A stretch of 64,000 nucleotides of DNA from assembly GCA_015060485.1 (NCBI GenBank), contig SUYI01000009.1:30695-94694 (forward strand), read 5' to 3'. The notes beneath the pieces are model-generated. The model ran no database searches, had not been told where the DNA came from, and saw nothing but the letters and a program-made list of their open reading frames with translations. The DNA comes from Prevotella sp. Its GTDB lineage: Bacteria; Bacteroidota; Bacteroidia; Bacteroidales; Bacteroidaceae. A program made the translations under genes and the position numbers. Positions 7,707-14,771 of the stretch are shown piece by piece (the first letter of the stretch is position 1; the number at the start of each line of letters is the position of its first letter).

Positions 7707-8642
7707 ATGAGTACGCTGAATTTTGCCGAGAAGCCAGTACAGGTGCTGACTCTCGAGGAACTGGAAAGAAGCTATCACGAGAACTTGCCGACGGGTCAGC
7801 CCGTCGGCGGTATCTACCACTTCGAACTGATAGGGCAGGTGCTGGAGGCTTTTGAACGCCGCAGTCTGAAGCCGGTGGTGCAGGAAATCTTTGCTGCCGC
7901 CAACCGCGACTCGAAACGTCCGGGTGTGACGCTGCTGCCACAGCTGGAGGAGAAGTATGGTGAGCGTGCCGTCGAGGCGCATCTGCTGCGAAGGGTGTAT
8001 GCCAACATCGAGATCCGAAGCGACGAAACGGATGACTTGGTGACGTGCCTGGCGGTGGCGTACCATCAGAAGGGCATCCAACTGGGTATCGGACCAATGG
8101 TGAAGGTGTGCCACAACCAGACTATTCTGGGGGCGCAGGATGTGGTGAGCAACTATGCATGCTGGGGAGCCTACCCCCAGCCCCTCCCAAAGGGAAGGGG
8201 AGATAGGATGACAGTAGAAGATGTGCTGGCGAGGGCGCAGCAGTGGGCTGATGACTACGAGCCATTCCAGAAGATTCGCCGTGAGCGCATGGGTGCCCTG
8301 AAGTCGGCACAGATGAATCGCGACGATATGCTGAGGCTGATAGGCATCTTGGTGGAGAAGCGCATCCTGCACGATACGCAGAACGACGTGTTGCGCGTGG
8401 CGCAGACTTATCCGCTGAACTCGAGCCAGATCAACGAAACGGCAGAGAACTTATTAGCTTTGTTTACTAATAGGGGACAGTCCCCCAGTACTTCGCACAG
8501 CGGGGACAGTCCCCAGCCAGTCAGTTATTGGGATGCTTACCAGCAGCTGAACACGGTGCTGAAACCTGCAAGGATGGATATTCCACAGGTGCTGCCGCAG
8601 AGCCTGGCGCTGTTTGAGTGTCTGACGGAAATGATTAAATAA
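7707..8642 (+). CDS. Hypothetical DUF932/DUF3871-like protein with two repeat-derived inserts
   Basis: 311 residues. The core (FELIGQVLEAFERRSLKPVV, VYANIEIRSDETDDLVTCLA, GIQLGIGPMVKVCHNQTIL) resembles the layout of the DUF932/DUF3871 proteins found on plasmids and phages, where a conserved V-C-x-N segment follows a substrate-like barrel; the match is weak and from memory. Two stretches look inserted: AYPQPLPKGRGDR (~155-167), encoded by a GC-rich palindrome at 8171-8210, and RGQSPSTSHSGDSPQ (~256-270), encoded by a GGGACAGTCCC repeat at 8472-8517. Both keep the frame. The gene lies between the small OB-like gene and a 184-residue unknown in the primase module. Confidence 0.7.
   Translation: MSTLNFAEKPVQVLTLEELERSYHENLPTGQPVGGIYHFELIGQVLEAFERRSLKPVVQEIFAAANRDSKRPGVTLLPQLEEKYGERAVEAHLLRRVYANIEIRSDETDDLVTCLAVAYHQKGIQLGIGPMVKVCHNQTILGAQDVVSNYACWGAYPQPLPKGRGDRMTVEDVLARAQQWADDYEPFQKIRRERMGALKSAQMNRDDMLRLIGILVEKRILHDTQNDVLRVAQTYPLNSSQINETAENLLALFTNRGQSPSTSHSGDSPQPVSYWDAYQQLNTVLKPARMDIPQVLPQSLALFECLTEMIK
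8171..8210 (+). repeat. In-frame palindromic repeat, family A (CCCCTCCCAAAGGGAAGGGG)
   Basis: GC-rich imperfect palindrome inside the 311-residue gene, translated as PQPLPKGRGD. A second copy lies in the primase gene at 9491-9529. Confidence 0.8.
8472..8517 (+). repeat. In-frame repeat, family B (paired GGGACAGTCCC)
   Basis: Two GGGGACAGTCCCC units flank a short spacer (TACTTCGCACAGC region); translated as RGQSPSTSHSGDSPQ. The same arrangement occurs at 10250-10301 in the primase gene. Confidence 0.8.
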
Positions 8643-8659
8643 GGAATACGAACATAAGG

Positions 8660-9214
8660 ATGACGCTGGAATTTTTAGAACTTTTAGAAGAAATGAAAAA
8701 GACAGATGAAAAAAAAGTTCAGGAGCAGAATACTGAGGCACAGTCCTCAGTCGCTCCCCGCAGGAAACTGCAGAAGTCGTTTAAGTCGAACACCCGCATC
8801 TATGATGACGGTTCGATTGAGGTGGATCCACAGGCTCAGGGCGAGCCCAGTCAGAAGGATGTGAAGAAGGTGGGTAAGTCGAAACGGTATGTGACTAACG
8901 GCAAGAACCCGCTGACTTGCATTGAGATGAAGTGTTCTGAGGATGTGCAGGACAAGGCTGCCTTCTTCCACAAGGAGTTGGCAAAGCTGACTAAGGACAT
9001 CCAGATTGAGGAGCCGCAGATGCCCGACGGGGAATATCTGCTGAACGACGAGAATGTGAAAGTGCATTTATCGGCAAAAGACAGAAAAGTTACTGTCTGG
9101 CTAAAATTTGCATCAGAAGGATTTATGGACATAAGGAAAGAGTTTTACCAGTTAAGCAGTAAAGTTGAGAAATGTTTTGCTTTCAACGAAGCTTTGGTTT
9201 GCCAACTGAAGTAG
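8660..9214 (+). CDS. Hypothetical charged protein upstream of the primase-helicase
   Basis: 184 residues, not recognised. First ~85 residues are charged and probably disordered (KKTDEKKVQEQNTEAQSS; KSNTRIYDDGSIEVDPQA); the second half looks folded (LNDENVKVHLSAKDRKVTVW). No signal or membrane segment. Its last 43 nt overlap the primase gene start at 9172 in another frame, so the two are translationally coupled. In a primase module it might be a loader or regulatory subunit (inference). Confidence 0.68.
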   Translation: MTLEFLELLEEMKKTDEKKVQEQNTEAQSSVAPRRKLQKSFKSNTRIYDDGSIEVDPQAQGEPSQKDVKKVGKSKRYVTNGKNPLTCIEMKCSEDVQDKAAFFHKELAKLTKDIQIEEPQMPDGEYLLNDENVKVHLSAKDRKVTVWLKFASEGFMDIRKEFYQLSSKVEKCFAFNEALVCQLK

Positions 9215-11679
9215 TATCTCTGGAACAGTTTCGGGCGCTGATTACGGCGCCTGAAACTATCAGAAAAGTAAAAGAGGCCCGCGAAGCACTGGATTGTGGT
9301 GACAGGAAGACCTATGATGCCAAGAAGAAGGGTTTGCCTTTTGTTATTTTCATCGCTACCTACGACGAGAGCGAAAAGGAGTTTGAGGATAAGGATACTG
9401 GCGAGAAGACGAAGAAACTGGGGCGTTGGCGTAACCAGAAGTACTGCAGGCTGAATGGTTTGTGCGTGATAGACTTTGACCATGTGGACAGCCTCACCCC
9501 CGACCCCTCTCCAAAGGGCGAGGGGAGTAAAAAGACCGTGAGGGAGATATGGGATGAAGCCTATGCACGATTGTCTGACGAAGACAGGGCCCGTGTGCTT
9601 TTTGTGTTCGTAACGCCAAGTGGTCATGGATTGAAGGTTGTGTTTATCGCTGATGCAGCTGTGGGCAACCTGATAGACAACCAGAAGGCGTTTTCTCTGA
9701 AGCTGGGTTTGAACCCGGACGAAGCCTGTAAGGATGCATCTAGAGGTGCGTTCCTGACTACGAGTGATGACATTATTTTTATTGATGAAGAAAGACTGAT
9801 CAATTATGAAAGTGAAGATTTTGGTAAGAAGTATGATGCTGAATATCATGCTGGTCATAGTGCTCCTACTCAGACTGCTGCTGTGGCCGGTCAGAAAGCT
9901 GGACAAGGGACTGAGGCTGTCGGGACAGTGGATGCTCAGGAAGTGGTGACTTACAACGATGTGCCCATCGCGAAGATTATCGAGGCGTGGCTGGAGGGTG
10001 TCAATCTGGACAAGAACCGCCATAACACGCTGACGGAGTTGGCAAGCCACCTGCGCTATCTGATTGGTAGGAATGCGAAGAAGATTACCGAGGTGGTGAT
10101 GACGCTGCAGTGGGTTCAGGACCTTGCGACAGAAGGTGAGGATGTGGCAGGTACGGTCAGTTCCGTCATGGGTTGGCGATATACGGAAAAGAAGCCGCCA
10201 AAGCTTCGTGAGGCATTGGAAAAGGCTGGGGCTTTGACTATTACTAATACGGGACAGTCCCCCAGTGCTGCAAGCAGCACAGATGGGACAGTCCCGGGGG
10301 CTGGCGCCGCGGATGTTTACGACGTGCTGCCGCTGGACAAGTGGGCTGAGGAACTGCAGGAGATGGCGGAGTATTATCCCTGTCTGAAGCAGCTGTTTCT
10401 GAATGTGCATCCGCACAAGCTGCCTGCGGTGTGGTTCTCAAGTGCGGCATTGTTCGGTACGCTGATGACCAGGGCGTGGTATTATTTCTGGTACGAGCCG
10501 GAGATTGTCAGAAGGCTGAACTACAGCATCTTCATCATCGGCGACCCGGGATCCGGCAAGAACATGGTGGAGAAGTTCTACAAGAAGATTGCCGACCCGA
10601 TGATTCAGGCAGACCAGTGCCTGGTGGATGCCGTGAACCGCTACAAGGAAGGCCGCACGGAACGAACCACCTCGTCGAAGGCTCAGAAGGGTGACGCACT
10701 GAAACGCCCCGAGGTGGGCATCCGCGTGCACCCAGCCCGTACGGCAACGGGTGAGTTCATCCGGCACATGCGGGCTGCCGTGGAAACCGTTCAGGGAGAG
10801 CGTCTGAACCTGCACATGTTCTCGTTCGATGCCGAGCTGGACAATGTCACCAAGCAGAACAAGGGCGGCGACTGGAAGGACCGCGAAATACTGGAACTGA
10901 AAGCCTTCCACAACGAGCAGGATGGTCAGATGTATGCCAACCAAGAGTCGGTGACGGGCATGTTCAACATCTTCTGGAACTTCATCTACACCGGTACGCC
11001 GTATGCCCTGCACCGCAAGGTGAACCAGCGGAATTTCGGTACGGGTATGTCGACGCGACTGGCCGTAATACCGCTGCCTGACAAGGGTGTGGCAAAGCGC
11101 CGTCAGCAGGTAGACCCGTCAGCCAACGAGACGCTGCGCACGTGGGCTTACCGTCTGGATAAAGTCGAGGGCGAGCTGCCCATTGAGCCGCTGAATGACG
11201 AGACCTACGACTGGCAGTCGGCACGTCTGGAAATCGCCGAGTTCAATGGCGACAAGGGTGACAAGATGCTGCTGAAGCGTATTCCTTACTACGGTATCGG
11301 CATCTCGCTGCCGTTCATCCTGATGCGTCATTGGGACGAGTGGCAGGAGTCGAAAACGCTGACGATGGACGATAGGGACAAGCGCCTCTGTCGCCTGGCG
11401 ATGGAAATCCAGTACAAATGCCAGCAGTTCTTCTTTGGCGAGATGGCGTACAACTACTTTGCCGACCAGAACAAGGAATTCGTGCAGCGCCGCCGCACCA
11501 CCCGTTACGACGAGTGTTTCCGCAAGTTACCCGACGAGTTCAAGACGCAGCAGTTTATGGAGGTTTTCGGTTGTTCGCAGCCTACGGCCTCTCGCAGCAT
11601 CCTGCGTTTGCTGGAGGATGGCATTGTAGAGCGCGTACAGCATGGACTCTACCGAAAGGTATTGCAGGAACTGCCGTAA
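9172..11679 (+). CDS. BT4734/VirE-type primase-helicase
   Basis: 835 residues. The N-terminal ~220 residues match the BT4734-like/VirE N-terminal domain (primase-like; GLCVIDFDHVDS and FVTPSGHGLKVVF segments). The second half is a DUF3987/VirE-like P-loop ATPase: Walker A GDPGSGK at 457-463, then IFWNFIYTGTPYALHRKVNQ. A C-terminal winged helix follows (TQQFMEVFGCSQPTASRSIL). Role: priming and unwinding for replication of a phage, satellite or integrated element. Two in-frame inserts are visible: LTPDPSPKGEGSKK (~107-120) and TGQSPSAASSTDGTVPGAG (~360-378), both repeat-encoded. The start (MFCFQRSFGL) overlaps the previous gene. No integrase or relaxase was found nearby. Confidence 0.82.
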   Translation: MFCFQRSFGLPTEVVSLEQFRALITAPETIRKVKEAREALDCGDRKTYDAKKKGLPFVIFIATYDESEKEFEDKDTGEKTKKLGRWRNQKYCRLNGLCVIDFDHVDSLTPDPSPKGEGSKKTVREIWDEAYARLSDEDRARVLFVFVTPSGHGLKVVFIADAAVGNLIDNQKAFSLKLGLNPDEACKDASRGAFLTTSDDIIFIDEERLINYESEDFGKKYDAEYHAGHSAPTQTAAVAGQKAGQGTEAVGTVDAQEVVTYNDVPIAKIIEAWLEGVNLDKNRHNTLTELASHLRYLIGRNAKKITEVVMTLQWVQDLATEGEDVAGTVSSVMGWRYTEKKPPKLREALEKAGALTITNTGQSPSAASSTDGTVPGAGAADVYDVLPLDKWAEELQEMAEYYPCLKQLFLNVHPHKLPAVWFSSAALFGTLMTRAWYYFWYEPEIVRRLNYSIFIIGDPGSGKNMVEKFYKKIADPMIQADQCLVDAVNRYKEGRTERTTSSKAQKGDALKRPEVGIRVHPARTATGEFIRHMRAAVETVQGERLNLHMFSFDAELDNVTKQNKGGDWKDREILELKAFHNEQDGQMYANQESVTGMFNIFWNFIYTGTPYALHRKVNQRNFGTGMSTRLAVIPLPDKGVAKRRQQVDPSANETLRTWAYRLDKVEGELPIEPLNDETYDWQSARLEIAEFNGDKGDKMLLKRIPYYGIGISLPFILMRHWDEWQESKTLTMDDRDKRLCRLAMEIQYKCQQFFFGEMAYNYFADQNKEFVQRRRTTRYDECFRKLPDEFKTQQFMEVFGCSQPTASRSILRLLEDGIVERVQHGLYRKVLQELP
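9491..9529 (+). repeat. In-frame palindromic repeat, family A
   Basis: CACCCCCGACCCCTCTCC joined to AAAGGGCGAGGGGAG; translated LTPDPSPKGEG inside the primase domain. Sister of 8171-8210. Confidence 0.8.
10250..10301 (+). repeat. In-frame repeat, family B with inner hairpin
   Basis: Two GGGACAGTCCC units flank an inner palindrome GTGCTGCAAGCAGCAC; translated between the primase and ATPase parts of the primase-helicase, a place that tolerates a linker. Confidence 0.8.
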
Positions 11680-11857
11680 AGTATTGACTTCGTCGAAATA
11701 TTCAAATATTGACTTTGTCGATATTTGTCTGCATTCAACAATGCTCATGCCAGCATGGCATTGTATTCATTTATTCAAATATTCATTTATTCAATTATGA
11801 CAGGAAGGTTTCAACGAGATTTAAGAATTTAACTATTTAACTATTTAAGCAAGAACT
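11680..11857 (+). other. Intergenic region with direct repeats and a hairpin
   Basis: Two near-identical 15-mers TATTGACTTCGTCGA / TATTGACTTTGTCGA (11682 and 11707, 25-nt period), then a hairpin CAATG..ATGCCAGCAT..CATTG (~11739-11763), then AT-rich ATTCATTTATTCAA repeats. Possibly a terminator plus iteron-like or operator sites; function not shown. Confidence 0.5.
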
Positions 11858-12340
11858 ATGAACGTAGAAATTAACAAGGATGTCAAACTCTCCCAGCATT
11901 TTACGCTGGGGGAGCTTTGCAAGACAAGCGTAAAGACGGCGGATGGAAATATTCCGAGTCATGTGCATATTGAGAACTTGAAGCGAGTCTGCGGATGGCT
12001 GGAGGGGTTGCGGTTGCGATGCAACCTAAATAAAAAAGAAAAAATAAAAAATAAAGATGAGCCGATAATTATTAACAGCGGGTATAGGAGTCCGGAGGTG
12101 AATGAGGCTGTGGGCGGAGCGACGGGGAGCAATCACCTGACGGGGTGTGCGGTGGATATACGGTGCAAGGGGATAGAGCAGGCGATACGCTATGCGTTTA
12201 TACTCTTAGACATCAGCGAGGAGAGTGGAGAGCCCTTTGATGAGCTGCTGATAGAGAAAAGCTCCAAAAGCATTTGGGTGCACTTTGCCGTAAGGCCAGG
12301 CGAAAATCGACACAAGGTCGATTTTCTAAATAAAAAATAA
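11858..12340 (+). CDS. M15-family peptidase (phage-type D-Ala-D-Ala carboxypeptidase/endolysin)
   Basis: 160 residues, cytoplasmic, no signal peptide. Signatures of peptidase M15 (Peptidase_M15_3): LSQHFTLGEL near the start, INSGYRSPEVNEAVGG, then SNHLTGCAVDIRC (zinc-binding His and Asp), and WVHFAV (last zinc His). Cuts peptidoglycan stem peptides; in phage-derived modules it acts as a lysin. Between LRLRC and DEPIIINSGYRS an insert of about 14 residues (NLNKKEKIKNK) is encoded by a repeat at 12012-12056. A second repeat copy forms the C-terminus and supplies the stop codon (VDFLNKK, 12302-12340). Stands 178 nt after the primase gene. Confidence 0.85.
   Translation: MNVEINKDVKLSQHFTLGELCKTSVKTADGNIPSHVHIENLKRVCGWLEGLRLRCNLNKKEKIKNKDEPIIINSGYRSPEVNEAVGGATGSNHLTGCAVDIRCKGIEQAIRYAFILLDISEESGEPFDELLIEKSSKSIWVHFAVRPGENRHKVDFLNKK
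12012..12056 (+). repeat. Hairpin-plus-tail repeat, copy 1 (inside the peptidase gene)
   Basis: Hairpin GGTTGC-GAT-GCAACC followed by the tail TAAATAAAAAAGAAAAAATA; in frame in the M15 peptidase. Copy 1 of three. Confidence 0.8.
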
Positions 12341-12356
12341 GAAATAAAAAATAAAG
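12302..12356 (+). repeat. Hairpin-plus-tail repeat, copy 2 (gene end)
   Basis: Hairpin GAAAATCGAC-ACAAG-GTCGATTTTC with a different stem but the same tail TAAATAAAAAATAAGAAATA. The tail provides the stop codon of the peptidase. Confidence 0.8.
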
Positions 12357-12358
12357 GC

Positions 12359-12405
12359 TGTTGCGTTGCAACCTAAATAAAAAATAAGAAATAAAAAATA
12401 ATAAA
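12359..12405 (+). repeat. Hairpin-plus-tail repeat, copy 3
   Basis: Hairpin GTTGC-GTT-GCAAC then CTAAATAAAAAATAAGAAAT; immediately follows copy 2. Stems vary between copies, the tail is nearly constant. Confidence 0.8.
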
Positions 12406-12407
12406 AT

Positions 12408-12439
12408 TCGGGCTGATTTATGGTCAGTCCGATTTTTTT
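12408..12439 (+). terminator. Rho-independent terminator
   Basis: Stem TCGGGCTGA / TCAGTCCGA (one G.T pair, 7-nt loop) followed by T7. Ends the phage-like module, four bases before the next promoter. Confidence 0.75.
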
Positions 12440-12442
12440 ATG

Positions 12443-12450
12443 TATTTTTG
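12443..12450 (+). promoter_or_regulatory. Promoter of the M6 protease pair
   Basis: TATTTTTG matches TAnnTTTG, 27 nt before the first possible ATG (12478). Confidence 0.65.
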
Positions 12451-12477
12451 CAAGTTGAATAAAAACTGCATAAAGAA

Positions 12478-14715
12478 ATGACAATGAAAAAACTGACGAC
12501 GATATGTGTGGTGATGCTGGTGGGTGTGGCGTCGGTGTGGGCAAAGCCTGCGCTGAAGCGGCCTGTCAACATAGTGCAACCCGATGGTACGACGGTGACG
12601 CTGATGCTGCACGGTGACGAATACCGGAGCTTTACGACGACGGTGGACGGATATACGGTGGTGAAGGGCGAGGACGGATACTACCGCTATGCCCAGCGGA
12701 CAGCCGAGGGACGGCTGGCGGCAACAAGCCACATAGCACGCAACGAGGCCCAGCGCACGGCAGAGGAACGGGCATTCCTGACGACCTGCAAGAAAATGCA
12801 GGCAGCGCGGATGAGTGCGGGCAGCCTGCGCATGAAGCAGCGCGCGGCAGCAATGGTGAGTCCCCTGTATGGCAGCGACGCAGCCAGTCGCCGTGCGGCC
12901 AACATCTGGCCCCGCATCAACTACGAGAAATTCAAGGGCTTGGTGGTGCTGGTGAACTGGAACGACTGCCAGTTTAAGCTGGGCGACGAGGCGAGGAATT
13001 TCTACCAGCGGATGACGAGCGAGAAGAACCTGAAGGACGACTCGAAGCAATACTACCCCGTGGACGTAGAGGGCAGCGCACGCGACTACTTCCGCGACAA
13101 CTCGATGGGGGTGTTCGACCCGACATTCGACGTGGTGGGACCGGTGACCATCGACTATTCGTGTAAATATCCCAGTCCGAAGGACAAGGACGGCGTGGTG
13201 GATGAGAAATTCGAGGAGCGCATCTACAAGATCCTGAAGGCCGTGCTGGACAGTGTGGACACGCAGGTGGACTTCAGCAACTACGACCTGGACCAGAACG
13301 GCGTGATAGACATGGTGTACATGGTGTTTGCCGGCTACGGCAGCTATGTGCAGGGCAACGATGTGGGCTACATGTGGCCCCACGCCAACGACTTCTCGGA
13401 CATACCCTCGTGGTGGTCGGGCATCGGCACGTATGACGGCAAGCGGTTCGGCCGCTATGCATGCGGTGTGGAGTTCCAAGATTACGAATCGGAAAAGGCG
13501 CAGCACCAGTATTTCGACGGCATCGGCACGATGTGTCACGAATTCAGCCATGTGCTGGGACTGGCCGACCACTACGATGCGAACTACGAGGAGGACGGCC
13601 TGAGCACGACGCCGGAACTATGGGACGTGATGGACATGGGCGCTGACAATAACTACGGACTGACGCCAGTGGGATACAGTGCCTTCGAACGCCACGTGCT
13701 GGGATTCTGTGAGCCGACGGAGCTGACGGAGCCGGGATTGTACAGCCTGGAGCCGCTGCTGACGACGAACCAGGCATTCCTGCTGAAGACGGGTACGAAG
13801 GACGACGACTTCTATCTGGAGTACCGCAAGCGGACGGGCTGGGACCGATTCCTGCCCGGCGAAGGACTGGTGGTGTGGCGTGCAGAGACGTCGGACGCCA
13901 CCGTGTGGCAGACGAACATGGTGAACACCAACCCTGAGCACAACCATCTGGTGATGGTGTGCAACGCCCCGCAGGGCGGCAAGTATATCGACCTGACGCC
14001 CGACACGGACCCCGCACTGAGGTCGTGGGCTGGCGAGCCCGCCGTGATGGGACTGTATGACATCAATATAGACGTGGGTGCGGTGACCTTCGAGGCTGGC
14101 AACGACCTGTATCCGTCGGTGCTGGAGGACTTCGAGGACCTGCCGCTGACCACTGCCGATGCCACCGGACTGAAAGGCAAGCTGACCACGTGGACGCTGG
14201 AGAATGCCACCGTGGAGGAGCCTGTCGACAACATGGGCAACGGACAGCGTGTGGTGAAGATGGGCCACCTGAGCAAGGTGACGTCGGACAACCTGCAGGG
14301 CCAGACGCTGCGTACGCTGGACTTCACCGTGCGGAACGGCGGTGCACAGGTGCGCTTCGCCCTGCGCGGCAGCACGAACGGCACAGACTGGACGGTGCTG
14401 CCCACCGTAGGCGGCAAGGCCCAGGCGACAACAATTAACAAGAATGCCTCGAAGACGTTCCACTACCGCAGCATCCAATACCCGTACATCCAGTTTATGA
14501 TGTCGTGTCAGGAAAAAGGCAAGGAGAGCACGTCGGCGTGCTATCTGGACGATGTGGCCTACTGCCTGCTGGAACCGGTGCCGACAGCGGTGAACACCAT
14601 CGCTGCGGAGCGCCGCCCGACGGACGGTGCAACGTATAACCTGGCCGGACAGCGCGTGGACAGCCGGTATAAGGGACTGGTGATCAAGAACGGAAAGGTT
14701 GTTGTCAAGAGGTAA
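12478..14715 (+). CDS. Secreted M6-family metalloprotease (paralogue 1)
   Basis: 745 residues. Signal peptide (KKLTTICVVMLVGVASVWA), then the N-terminal segment typical of M6 proteases (VQPDGTTVTLMLHGDEYRSF, TVDGYTVVKGEDGYYRYA). The zinc site HEFSHVLGLADHYD at 354-367 is the extended HExxHxxGxxD motif of immune-inhibitor-A-like enzymes. After the catalytic domain a jelly-roll-like region (~545-715) ends in YNLAGQRVDSRYKGLVIKNG, a C-terminal motif shared with other secreted proteins here. Exported to periplasm or surface, probably degrading host or dietary proteins. Followed 56 nt later by a paralogue. Start: ATG at 12478 or 12484 (MTMKK); the second gives a cleaner signal peptide. Confidence 0.9.
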   Translation: MTMKKLTTICVVMLVGVASVWAKPALKRPVNIVQPDGTTVTLMLHGDEYRSFTTTVDGYTVVKGEDGYYRYAQRTAEGRLAATSHIARNEAQRTAEERAFLTTCKKMQAARMSAGSLRMKQRAAAMVSPLYGSDAASRRAANIWPRINYEKFKGLVVLVNWNDCQFKLGDEARNFYQRMTSEKNLKDDSKQYYPVDVEGSARDYFRDNSMGVFDPTFDVVGPVTIDYSCKYPSPKDKDGVVDEKFEERIYKILKAVLDSVDTQVDFSNYDLDQNGVIDMVYMVFAGYGSYVQGNDVGYMWPHANDFSDIPSWWSGIGTYDGKRFGRYACGVEFQDYESEKAQHQYFDGIGTMCHEFSHVLGLADHYDANYEEDGLSTTPELWDVMDMGADNNYGLTPVGYSAFERHVLGFCEPTELTEPGLYSLEPLLTTNQAFLLKTGTKDDDFYLEYRKRTGWDRFLPGEGLVVWRAETSDATVWQTNMVNTNPEHNHLVMVCNAPQGGKYIDLTPDTDPALRSWAGEPAVMGLYDINIDVGAVTFEAGNDLYPSVLEDFEDLPLTTADATGLKGKLTTWTLENATVEEPVDNMGNGQRVVKMGHLSKVTSDNLQGQTLRTLDFTVRNGGAQVRFALRGSTNGTDWTVLPTVGGKAQATTINKNASKTFHYRSIQYPYIQFMMSCQEKGKESTSACYLDDVAYCLLEPVPTAVNTIAAERRPTDGATYNLAGQRVDSRYKGLVIKNGKVVVKR

Positions 14716-14771
14716 GTGGAAAGAGGTGAGAGGTAAGAGAATAGAAACGAAATAATAACTTAAATAACCGA

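Noticed and set aside
7665..10416. Long minus-strand ORFs across the primase module
   Set aside because: Antisense shadows of the plus-strand genes, rich in His, Leu and Gln without any recognisable motif.
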